From Stomorhina lunata (taxonomy: Eukaryota > Arthropoda > Insecta > Diptera > Rhiniidae), in the NCBI GenBank assembly GCA_933228675.1, contig OW121741.1:134874120-134938119 (forward strand): 64,000 nucleotides of DNA, in the 5' to 3' direction. How positions within the stretch are numbered: position 1 is the first letter of the stretch; each line of letters begins with the position of its first letter. Of this stretch, positions 33,951 to 44,640 are shown one piece after another. Under the pieces are notes generated by a model. It was not told where the DNA came from and made no database searches. It saw only the letters and a program-made list of their open reading frames with translations. A program made the translations under genes and the position numbers.

Positions 33951-35019
33951 TTATTAAAAATAATAACAACACACTATATATGTACATAGTATTACATGAT
34001 AAGCATTTGCAAAAAATATACATATAAATATATAAATAAACATATATAATTGTAAGTCAAAAGAAAAGAATTTATAAATATGTATCTCTAGATCAATAAG
34101 TAAGAATAGGTTAATTCTCAGTACGGTGCTCTCCAACATAAGCAGTTAATGATTTATCATCTCTGGAAAGCTTAGATGTGGAGCAGTCGCAACATTTCAA
34201 TGCAACCGACTCAGTGTCAACCAATTGCAGATCAAAACAAAAGTCAAGTTGTCTGTTGTTGCAATCAAAGAGCACATGCTGAAAGTTAGTATAAGCCTCT
34301 AAGATGCAAGTAAAGTCCAAAAACATCTAACCTACAACGTGATTATCTCTGGCGGAATTATAGATGTACGGGACTTCCCAAGTTCGAGGATCTAATTAAA
34401 AGTTCTTGTATTAGATCTCCCTGGAGCAAATGTTGAAATTTGTTTTTATATGCAGACTAAGTTGTATAACAGCAGTCTAAGTTATGTAACAGCCCCATAT
34501 TCGGGTTCATAAACCGCTGGATGTCATTCTAGATAAAGAAACTATGTGCTACTCAATTCTTCGCTGGCAATCAAATGAAACATACTCTTCAGTAGTGGCT
34601 ATTCTTGCCAATTGGTTTCCTAAGAAACAAAATGCGTCATGTGTTTGTTTTGGCTACCATTCATATACTTTTTGCCTGAAGATGTATTGAAACCAACGTC
34701 GAATGATAGTCTATATAAAGAATAGACCGATCAAAAGAAGGATTCTAGCCTGCTACATTGTTAGTCTGTGCAGGAAATAATCTGAAATAACACTATTACT
34801 ACATCCAATAACTGCCTATTTTACGATACCTATAAGAAATTTCAGTTACGAAAAACAACATTAACAACAACATCAGCTACAACACATCTACAACCAGTTC
34901 AACTACTCGAAAAAAAAAAAATCAACAAGAAACAACAACAGCAACAACCAACATTTTTGAGAGCATTGTAAGAAATATTTCCATAGTTTTAGGTACCATA
35001 AGAAATTTAAAAAAAAGGA

Positions 35020-35023
<4 letters not shown>

Positions 35024-35061
<38 letters not shown>

Positions 35062-35073
35062 AAAAAAAAAAAA
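35024..35073 (+). repeat. Poly(A) tract, about 50 bases
   Basis: Thirty-seven A residues, one C and twelve more A residues. No AATAAA is seen in the usual window upstream. It may be a fossil poly(A) tail or slippage. Length in this position may be unreliable in assemblies. Confidence 0.75.
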
Positions 35074-35247
35074 TAATAATAACATATTTAAAATGAAAGT
35101 TTATCAACACATATTAAAAATTTATCAACTTAATTCTTATTGAAGCCTTCCAATAGCATGGCAAAATAAACGGTCAATAACAGATCATATAAAGTCAATG
35201 TCAAACAGAATTTTAAAGAACATCCAGTTCCTGGATGTACTTTCTGT

Positions 35248-35261
35248 AAAGGGGGGAGGAA
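35248..35261 (+). promoter_or_regulatory. Polypurine tract
   Basis: AAAGGGGGGAGGAA, all purine, directly abuts the 3' LTR. It is the expected primer for plus-strand DNA synthesis. Confidence 0.9.
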
Positions 35262-35786
35262 TGTTGTGAGTCGAAAACTTTCACATTCACCCTCGTACAA
35301 TGACAAACTGCATTGCTGTCATTTTGGAAACAAATTAAGAATTAAGTTGATAGTATTGAATTACAATAAACGCGTACAATGAAAAGTGCATTGTACGCAA
35401 TAATATATTAATAATAATATAAGAATTAAGTTGATAGTATTGAATTACAATAAACGCGTACAATGAAAAGTGCATTGTACGCAATAATATATTAATAATA
35501 ATATAAGAATTAAGTTGATAGTATTGAATTACAATAAACGCGTACAATGAAAAGTGCATTGTACGCAATAATATATTAAATAAGTCAATAGTTAAATTAG
35601 TATAAATAGTAATAACATTTAGTTAAGAGGGGAATTTTTGTAAATAAAGCAACCAATCAACACCTACTATTAGTAGGCAATCCACTAAATAATTGTTTTT
35701 TATTTTAAATAGAAAAAAGCCTGACATACACCAGCCTTTAAAGCGGGTCCCTGGACGGCAATACTTTAAAATAAGAAAACATAACA
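35262..35786 (+). repeat. 3' LTR (525 bp)
   Basis: Same length and, by reading, the same sequence as the 5' LTR, including the three hairpins (35372-35398, 35456-35482, 35540-35566), TATA box and AATAAA. Followed by the TAAT target duplication. Confidence 0.96.
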
Positions 35787-35790
35787 TAAT
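35787..35790. repeat. Right target-site duplication (TAAT)
   Basis: Repeats the four bases just before the 5' LTR. Confidence 0.9.
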
Positions 35791-37043
35791 CATCATCGTC
35801 ATCATTGAAAACCAAATTGAAAACGCAAACCAATTCCAATTCGAAAGCAACATTAATGTCTACTCAATATCAGTTTATCTTCTTTCTATCTTATAAATAC
35901 AGAGAGTTTGTTGGTTTTGGGCTATAAACTAAACAAGGTTTTCAGACAACAACAATCTTTTGATTTTGTATGTTTTTTTGTATCGGTGTTGGATGAAAAC
36001 TGTCCATTATTAAAGTCTGTCTGTCCGTTCGTTCATTCGTCTGTCCCTGTTTGGTCATCTAAAATATTCATTCATACTTAAATTAACACTAAAATATACA
36101 AATATATATAAAAAAGTGTCGCTTGATGAGTATTTGAGTTTCGAATTTTAGTATCTGTTCAGAGTTTTTTTTGGGTTTTGACTGGATGGGATGGTATGGG
36201 ATGGATAGTTGTGTAAAGATCTGTATGTGTTTGTTTTAGTGCTGATAACAAAATTGAAACAATAAACATTTCCTCTTAAAAAAACATACAAATCCACTTA
36301 GCAGACCACCACCAACCGTTCGAGCTGGATATACCCAACACTTCATACCTCAAACATAGTTTCCTTACAGAATTTTACATACTCACTTATAACACCAGGT
36401 ATTTTACGGAAGACACCATCAAAATGTAATCTACAAAATTTTATAAAAAAAATAAATATAAAATATCACAAATTACAACAGCAACCAGCCAATAAGCAAC
36501 ACCAGCATCCAATATCTTTTTTAAATAAAAAAAATCGAAAGCTTTTCACTAGATTTTATTTAAGGCCGAGACTAAGCGTGTTTTCCTAGTAGAAGAACTA
36601 GGCAGGCTCATCTTCATCATTAGCATTTCAGCATCATTGTCATTGTAATTATAGTTTGCCACCATCAAAATATCGGTTTGGGTATTGAATTTTATTATTT
36701 CGAAACAAAAAGTTTTGTTTTAGATATTAAGAGATACAAAAAGACAAACAGACAGACGGACAGACGAATGGAAGGACGGACAGTCGAATGGAGGGTTAAG
36801 GAAGGACGGACATTGAAATGGAAAGATGGACGTACAGACAGACATGTCATAGCTTTATATTTTTATACTTTTCCTGTTTATTATTAGTGTTTTGTTTGTT
36901 GTTGTTGTGTTTTTTGTAAATTTCAGTGTTTTTGTCACAATTTATTGATGAGTTTATTGCGCATGCGCGTCTTTGGCTTTTTTTTAACGATTGGCACCCA
37001 AACTAACTGACTTTGGCAACACCTCACATCACGTTTCATTTAT
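35791..37043. other. Gene-free unique DNA right of the retrotransposon
   Basis: AT-rich sequence with simple GTCT/GTCC and GACA/GACG stretches (about 36020-36050 and 36740-36850). I see no gene. Short open frames have no recognisable domain. Confidence 0.55.
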
Positions 37044-37180
37044 TATACCCACCATCAAAAAGAATGGGGGGTATATTGAGATTGTCATTCCGTTTGTAAT
37101 TTCCTTAATATTGGTTCAAAAATCAAAAACGATATATATTCTGAATCCTTATGAAATTCTAAGGCGATTGAGCTATGTCC

Positions 37181-37218
<38 letters not shown>

Positions 37219-38892
37219 TGAAATCACGATAACGTCTAAACGAAAAGAGCTAGCTAACTGAAACTTAGCAAAAACATTCTTTATCTATGAGAAAATTTTG
37301 GTATTGAAATTGGGCAAAATCGGTTTGCATTTGGCCATAGCTCCCGTATAACCTCGTCTAGGCTAATCGCTTATTTGCTAATAAATGACAAATTATGACA
37401 GTTATGATGACAAAATTTGGTATCTAGAAGTTTTAGATAAGCACTAGGCAGCATATAAAATTTCATCGAAATCGGTTCACATTTAGCCACAGCTCCCATA
37501 CAAAAAACTTACGAAAATAGGCTAAATTTCACCCAAAATACACTTAAATGCCAATAAATCTAAAGGTATAACAGATATAACCACTAAATTTGGCACAAGA
37601 AAGTCTTATATCAATGCCAGCCAGTGTGCAAAATTTTGTCACAATCGGTCACTATTTGACCTAGCTCCCGTATAAAAAACTTACGAAAACACAAAAATTC
37701 AAAAAGAAAAGGGGATTTATGTCCGTCTGTCCGTCAGATAAAATCGTGATAGCTCCTTAACTACAAGAGCTAGTAAGACTAAATTAAGCACAAGGAAGTC
37801 TTATGTCAATGCCAGCCAGTGTGCAAAATTTCGTCACAATCGGTCACCATTTGACCATAGCTCCCATATAAAAAACTTATGGAAACACAAAAATACATAA
37901 AGAAAAGGTTGTTTATGTCCGTCTGTCCGTCAGATAAAAGCACGATAGCGCCTTAACGAAAAGAGCTAGAGGGACAAAATTTTACAAAAGTATTTTGGAT
38001 ATCTTGAAAAAGATGTGTGTTGAAAATGGACAAAATCGGTTCAAATTTAGTTAGAGCTCCGGGAAACACATTAATGCTGATAAATTGAATACAATTGTAA
38101 TAGCTATGACGATTAAATTTAATATAGGGAAGTTTTATGCAATTTTTGATCAGTTTATCAAATTTTATAGGAATCAGTCCATATTTAACTTTAGCTTTCA
38201 TGTGAAAAACACTCACGGAAACCAAAAATTTTAGCAAAGGCCAGTTAAAAGCTATTAAATTAGAAACTATGATAGCTATGGTCACTAAATTTTGCAAGAA
38301 TAAGCTCTCTATATATACCAGCCAGTGTGTAAAATTTTGTTATAATCGGTCAACATTTGGCTATAATTCTTATATATATAACATCCCCTTTTTATATCTA
38401 CAATCAAAAAGATTTGGAGGTACATTCATTTTATTAAGATTGCACCTATGAAATTATATAGGCATCAATCAATGTTCAGCCCAGACTTTATATATGATGA
38501 ATGCATTAGGAACTCATAACGAAATATATGGACCTGTCGTATTACTATTAACGTATTTAGCCTAACTACATATTAATCACAACGAAAAGTATCTAACAAC
38601 TTATTAATGTAAAACTATACCTGGTTATGAGACCGAATTTTGATCAAAGTAAATACTGGGGAAACCACTAAAATATTTTTGAATGTTGAACTATAAAGCT
38701 ACGGAAACCTAATTTAGTCCAAAGGTTTTACCAACAATACCAAATAGCTTAGCGATTTTTCCAGTTTTGGTGCAGATTTTGAATTAGCTGCACCCTTGTA
38801 GATATATGAGATATGTTTCTAAATTTAACACAACTTGATGGTGGGTATATAAGATTCGGCACAGCCGAATATAACACTCTTACTTGTTTTTA
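37044..38892 (+). mobile_element. DINE-1/INE-1-like element (Helentron type)
   Basis: Starts TATACCCACCATCAA and has its perfect reverse complement TTGATGGTGGGTATA at 38835-38849. After that come a 7-bp hairpin (ATTCGGC ACA GCCGAAT) and the terminal ACTCTTACTTGTTTTT. Short inverted ends, an internal GTCT microsatellite near the 5' end and a 3' hairpin before a CTTGTTT tail are the hallmarks of DINE-1. The interior contains repeated modules (AAAAGAGCTAG, AATCGGTCACCATTTGACC) and no coding frame, so it is non-autonomous. At 1.85 kb it is long for the class, apparently through internal tandem amplification. Confidence 0.75.
37177..37218 (+). repeat. (GTCT)n microsatellite of the DINE-like element
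   Basis: About nine GTCT repeats after GTCC, in the place where DINE-1 elements carry a variable tetranucleotide run. Confidence 0.9.
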
Positions 38893-38990
38893 CTTTTTAT
38901 TGTTTCTTGATTTGTTTTCATAATGCAATTAAAAAATTAATTAATATATTACATATAGACTAAGGGTATTTTGCGCGGATAGGAAAATGG

Positions 38991-40790
38991 GCCCTAGGTA
39001 AGAAATTTTAGAAAAATTTCTTATAAAAATATGAAATTTTATATATAAATATGAAAATAAAAAATTTTCTAAGAAAGAATATAAGAAATTTTTAAAAATT
39101 TCCTGTAAAAATAAGAAATTTTTGAAAAATTTCTATAAAAATTAGAAATTTTAAAAAAAAATTTCCTATAAAAATAATAAACTTTTTAAAAAATTCCATT
39201 AAAATTAAAAAATGGTTGAAAATGTTTCTATATTTATAAGATATTTTTGAAAAATTTCCTATAAAACTAAGAAATTTTTGAAAATTTTTTTATAAAAATA
39301 AGAAATTTTTAAAAAATTTCCTATAAAAATAGGAAATTTTTATAAAAATTAGAAATTAAAAAAAAATCCTATAAAAATAATAAACTTTTGAAAAATTTCG
39401 TATAAAACTAAGAAATTTTTGAAAAATATTCTATGAAAATTAGATATTTTTGAAAAATTTTCCTTCAAAAATAAGATATTTTTGAAAAATTTCCTATCAC
39501 AATAGGATATTTTTTTAAAAATGTCCTATAAAAATAGGAACTTTTTAAAAAATTTCCGATATAAATAGGAACTTTTCAAAAAATTTCCTATAAATATAGG
39601 AAATTTTTAAAAATTTCCTATAAAAATAGGAAATTTTTAAAAAATTTCCTGTAAAAATAGGAAATTTTCAATTTTCCTATAAAAATAGGAAATTTTTAAA
39701 AAATTTCCTATAAAAACAGGAAATTTTTAAAAAATTTCCTATAAAAATAGAAATTTTTAAAAAATTTCCTATAAAAATGGGAAATTTTTAAAAAATTTCA
39801 TATAAAAATAGGAAATTTTTAAAAAATTTCCTATAAAAATACGAAATTTTTAAAAAATTTCCTATAAAAATAGGAAATTTTTAAAAAATTTCCTGTAAAA
39901 ATAGGAAATTTTTAAAAAATTTCCTATAAAAATAGGAAACTTTTAAAAAATTTCCTATAAAAATAGGACATTTTTAAAAAATTTCCTATAAAAATAGGAA
40001 ATTTTTAAAAAATTTCCTATAAAAATAGGGAATTTTCTATAAAAATAGGAAATTTTTGAAAAATTTCCTATAAAAATAGGAAATTTTTGAAAAATTTCCT
40101 ATAAAACTATTAAATTTTTACAAAATTTCCTATGAAGATAGGAAATTTTTAAAAAAATTCTTATAAAAATATTAAATTTTTAAAAAATTTCCTATAAAAA
40201 TAGGAAATTTTTAAAAAATTTCCTATAAAAAAAGGAAATTTTTAAAAAATTTCCTATAGAAATAGGAAATTTTAAAAAAATTTCCTATAAAAATAGGAAA
40301 TTTTTAGAAAATTTTTTATAAAAATAGGAAGCTTTTTAAAAATTTCCTATAAAAACACGAAATTTTTAAAAAATTTCCTATAAAAATAGGAAACTTTTAA
40401 AAAATTTCCTATAAAAATAGGAAACTTTTAAAAAATTTCCTATAAAAATAGGAAACTTTTAAAAAATTTCCTATAAAAATAGGAAATTTTTAAAAAATTT
40501 CCTATAAAAATAGGAAATTTTTAAAAAATTTCCTATAAAAATAGGAAATTTTTAAAAAATTTCCCATAAAAATAGGAAACTTTTAAACAATTTCTTAGAA
40601 AAATAGGAAATTTTTAAAAAATTTCCTATAAAAATAGAAAATTTTTAAAAAATTTCCTATAAAAATAGAAAATTTTTGAAAAATTTTCCATAACAACAAG
40701 AAATTTGGAAAAAAATCTTCTATAAAAATAAGAAAGTTTAAAAAAATTTCCTATAAAAATTATAAATTTTTAATAATTATAAATTTTCAA
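38991..40790 (+). repeat. Type B minisatellite block 1
   Basis: 31-bp unit: 12-bp arms TAGGAAATTTTT and AAAAATTTCCTA around one central base (mostly A), then spacer TAAAAA. Homogeneous in the middle (about 39590-40680), diverged at both ends. Same design as type A, a palindrome plus a short asymmetric spacer, but with a different sequence. Confidence 0.92.
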
Positions 40791-42341
40791 AATAATGGAC
40801 GTTAGCCCGACTCGGGCTCATAACTTTCATTAAAATAAAAAATTGGTAAATATTGAAAAATTCCCTATAAATAGCGAAATTTTGCAAATTTCGCTATAAA
40901 ATCATTTTAATTTCACTAGCCAACAAAATTAAACTTTTTTGATAAAATATCATAACTTTGTTTTTATTATTCGTTGTGGTCTTCTGATCATAAAAACGAT
41001 CAAATTTTCCTTTTTTCAATTGCTTGAATTTGAACAAATTTATGTTTTTACAAAATTTGATACTTTTGAAAAGTCTGGTTCATCGATTTTATCATATCTT
41101 TGGAACTGGTTGTTCAATTTTGTCGCAAAAAAGAATAGTACATAAAAATATCTTTAAGTCGCTTTAAAATATTTTCTTTATTTGTTTAAAGGATTTGGAG
41201 TTATTTGCATTTTTAAGTAAAAAAAATATTTTTTCACTGAAAAAATATTCATAAATTCATCAAAATTGAAGATGACAAAAACCTACTATTTTTATAACAT
41301 GATCTCAAAACTAAAAAAAGAATAATTTCTTTAAAATTCATAAATAAATTTAAATTTTATGAACAATAACAGAAATCAAGTGAAAATACCCATTTTTTTT
41401 ATTTAAGCGATTTCCGTCATTGCGAGTTATATGGGAGCTAGGGTCAAATGTGTACCGATTTTCTTAAAATTTAGAGATTTGATTACAGTTTATAGGAAAA
41501 TTATGTGTGCAAAAAATAAGCATGAAATTGTCATTATGTAAGATTAAGGATCCTTTTTTTTTGATGAATTTCAATGCATTTAAGTGGGTTTTGTCAGAAG
41601 ATCTTGTCAGTGATTTCTGTTTATATAAGAAATATTAATTCTAAGATTCATCGAAATCCTCAAAAATTTGTAGCCCAAATCTGAATTCGGTTAAAAAAGA
41701 CCAATTTCAATAGAAGTGGTTCCACTTATAAAAAACATGTCTGCACCAAATTTCAAAAAGATAGGAGGAAATTTGTAACTTTGAGTTACTTAAAACTATG
41801 TTCCCGAGAACGAATTTGTTTGGGAGATACCCTAAAATTTTGAAAGATTTTGTTTATTTCTAGCAAGCTTTGTCCTTGTAGCAGAAAATATTTCAACCAA
41901 GGTCTCATGTGGCCTTTAATTTATTTTTTTTTGAATATAATAGGATTTATATGAACAAATGTTCTCTAAAACTGGGTAATTTCACGTTAGTTTTAATGAA
42001 AGCACTACTAAACGATGGATTTACATAATATAGGGCTTGTATTATTTGAAAAACTCATAGTTTCACGAATTTAAAAAAATTAAATTTTTCAATTTTTAAA
42101 TATCTAATATTTTTTTTTAATTGCGGTGTATATAACTCTAAAACCGTTGATCGCGCAAAACACATGTTAGGTGGACTTAGGAACAATTTTGTGCTTTATC
42201 CATTTATATACTTTTCAATAAAATCGTATAAATAGTTTTTTGTAATATAACTCGGAAAACCTAGAAAAATCCTGAATTTTAGAAAAAAATTAAAGAAAAA
42301 AAAAATTATGGTACTTTTGTACTTAGAAGACCATAACTTAT
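40791..42341. other. Gene-free DNA with a decayed DINE-like fragment
   Basis: Mostly unique AT-rich sequence. No gene is recognisable. The part around 41390-41860 resembles the interior of the DINE-like element at 42342 and is listed separately. Confidence 0.55.
41390..41860 (-). mobile_element. Decayed DINE-like fragment
   Basis: Shares phrases with the intact copy next door, such as GGGAGCTAGGGTCAAATGTG followed by ACCGATT, a later AATTATGTGTGCAAAAAATA, and CACCAAATTTCA. Both ends are missing. Strand is inferred from the neighbouring copy. Confidence 0.5.
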
Positions 42342-43149
42342 AAAAAACAAGTAAGAAAGTGCTATAGTCGGTCAAGCCCGACCATACGATACCCTTCACC
42401 ACTAAGGTCAAAGGTGTTATTTTTCCTGTATAAAGACAAATATTTGCTACATTTTGCCATCATACAAACATTTTCTCAAAATTAATATATTTAAGCTGTT
42501 TCCGTCATTTGAACTTATATGAGAGCCAGGGTCAAATGTGGACCGATTATCTCGAAATTTGTCAAATTGATTACAGTTGTTACAAAAATTATGTATGCAA
42601 AAAATAAACTTAAAATACAAATTATCTTTAGATTTACGAGCGTTTTAGTGATTTTTTGTCTCATTTAGTGCGTTTTTGAAGAAGAGTTTGTATGGGAGCT
42701 ATGGTCAAATGTGGACCGATTTCAACGAAATTTGGTACAGTGATTTAAGTTTACATAAGCAGTATTTGTTTTAAATTTCATGAAAAAATATTGATATTTG
42801 TGGCCAATATAGCAATTCCGGGAAGTGGGACCTATGGGAGGTACCACAAATAATGAACCGATTTTGACCAATTTCAATAGCCATGGTCCCATTATCAAAA
42901 AAATTATCTGTGCCAAATTTCATCAAATTATCTTTAGAATTGCGACCTGTAGTTTGATTACAAGGTTTACATGGGGGTCCAGCCAGCCAGACGGACGGAC
43001 GGACGGACGGACATCGCTAAATCGACTCAGAAAGTGATTCTAAGTCTATTGGTATACTAAAAGGTGGGTCTAAGACAAATATTTCTATGCGTTACAAACA
43101 TCAGCACAAACTTATAATACCCTTTCCACCTATGGTGGTGAAGGGTATA
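42342..43149 (-). mobile_element. DINE-1-like element
   Basis: The left end AAAAAACAAGTAAGAAAGTG, followed by CTATAGTCGG, is the reverse complement of the DINE 3' end with its hairpin (GTCGG...CCGAC). The right end, read on the minus strand, is TATACCCTTCACCACCATAG. A GGAC tetranucleotide run lies at about 42990-43012. No coding frame of substance. The copy appears full length. Confidence 0.75.
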
Positions 43150-44640
43150 AATAGTTCATATAGAAAATTTTTCAAAATTTTACTGCTTGTAGTATTGAAA
43201 TTTTATATAAAATTTAAAAATACCTGAGTATTAGAAGTTCCATAAAAATTTTAAATCGTGATTAATTTCTTAGAAAAATATTGAAACATTGAAAAATTTC
43301 TTAAACAAGATTTAAAATATTAAAAATTATTTCCTATAAATAGCAACATTTTTAAAATATTAGTTATATTTCGTTTTATCTTGCGACTTAAAAACAAACA
43401 ATTTTTTTCTTAAAAACTTAAGCGTTAAAATTTCAAAGGGAAACAAAAATTTTTATTGCATTTCATTACCAGGGAGGTGACATTTAATGAAATGTTTGAC
43501 ATTTAATTTTTTCTGTGTTCTCAGTTTGTCATTTTGTAATCTGAGTCTAAATTGTTCCATAAACGCCAAAAGATGTGAACACATTAAGATTTGGTGGTTT
43601 TTGTCTAAGAATGTGGGCGTTTTTGGAAACTATTTGAGTGTAACCTGATACTAACAAATCGAATCATTAGACCTGGTGACTGGCTCTAAAGCTAAAAACC
43701 AACAGAATTCTAAACTCTTAAAGGCTTATGATGATAATGGTCGTATAGAGATCACTGATCACAAAAATATAGAGATCGAGTTGACGTAGACGACAATGAT
43801 GACGCTATAAAAGGGAAACAGATAAAGTCAACAAACGCTATTCATTGTTGCCTTTATCGCTATTATTCTGGAATGATATTGTTCTCGTTATTCTCGATTC
43901 TTGTCTTTCATGATCGCTATTGTGGTCTATGATTGTGAAACTATTTGTTTTAAATATGTAAACCATGGGGAGATAGATTCTTGTGAGTCAAAATATATTA
44001 TAAAAGTAAGACTGGCTGGCAATAGGCATGTGGCGTTAAGAAAAGAAAAGGAACTAAAACGAAATATTAATGCGGAGGTGGTTCATAAGGGCTAAGTTTT
44101 AGTTAGTCAACCAAACTTCCATTTAACTAAACCATTCAACTATTTGGCTTGAATCGTCTCTACTAGAACGCGTGTGGAGTTTGCCACATGAGGTAAATTT
44201 GAAAAAAAAAGTTATGAAAAAAATCTTAGTTTAAACCGTTGATGATGCTTGACTTCAATTTCGAACTTTGACAGAATGACTAAGCCTAGCCCTGGTTTTT
44301 AAGGTTTAAGTTATAAAGAAAACGTCGCTTCACAAAAAAAAAAAAAAAAAAACAAAAACAATAAAATCTAAAAAAAAGAAAAATCTCCAAATAGAACCTA
44401 AAATGTGAAGATGAATGGTTTTGGTTTGTTTTTTTTTTTTGGACTTTTTGTATGAATGGTTGGATTTTTACAATCCCTTTGAAAAACGTCTGTCTAGATG
44501 CTGGATGCATTCAAATCAAACCACAATTTATATATTTAATGGATGAATGAATTGTGGCGCTTCGATTTTTTTCTCAAAATATTTTATGGATTTTTTAATG
44601 TGGCTCTGAGTTTTTACAAAGAAAATTTAATACACTGAAA
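43150..44640. other. Gene-free unique DNA
   Basis: AT-rich, with short A tracts near 44333-44352. A 64-codon frame at 43901-44095 has no recognisable domain. I see nothing else. Confidence 0.55.

Larger units (their letters stand above)
33262..35247 (+). other. Long non-coding tail of the element
   Basis: Two kilobases between the pol-USP stop and the polypurine tract. It has no env-like frame. It holds AATAAA at 33874 and 33919, an A-rich run at 33928-33950, a long A tract at 35024-35073, a 20-bp imperfect tandem repeat at 34455-34494 and the antisense tRNA-Sec piece. A 71-codon minus-strand frame (34111-34326) has no family I recognise. It could be captured 3' UTR of the host Usp2-like mRNA plus element sequence. 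I cannot draw the border. Confidence 0.55.
25173..35786 (+). mobile_element. Complete Ty3/gypsy LTR retrotransposon carrying a USP-type deubiquitinase
   Basis: A 10.6-kb element in this order: 5' LTR, tRNA-Ser-like primer site, leader, gag, -1 frameshift, pol (protease, reverse transcriptase, RNase H, integrase) running in frame into a ubiquitin-specific protease domain, a 2-kb non-coding tail, polypurine tract and 3' LTR. Domain order with integrase after RNase H places it in Ty3/gypsy (Metaviridae). I do not assign a clade. There is no env-like frame. Both long frames are free of stops, the LTRs look identical by eye and the target duplication is exact, so the insertion is recent and possibly still competent. 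It lies in unique DNA between the type A and type B minisatellite domains. Confidence 0.97.

Noticed and set aside
34111..34326. 71-codon minus-strand frame in the element tail
   Set aside because: Contains Cys and charged residues that look protein-like, but it starts at a non-ATG codon, matches no family I know, and is too short to call.
33262..35247. A decayed env gene
   Set aside because: No long frame, signal peptide, furin-like site or membrane segment is visible on the plus strand.
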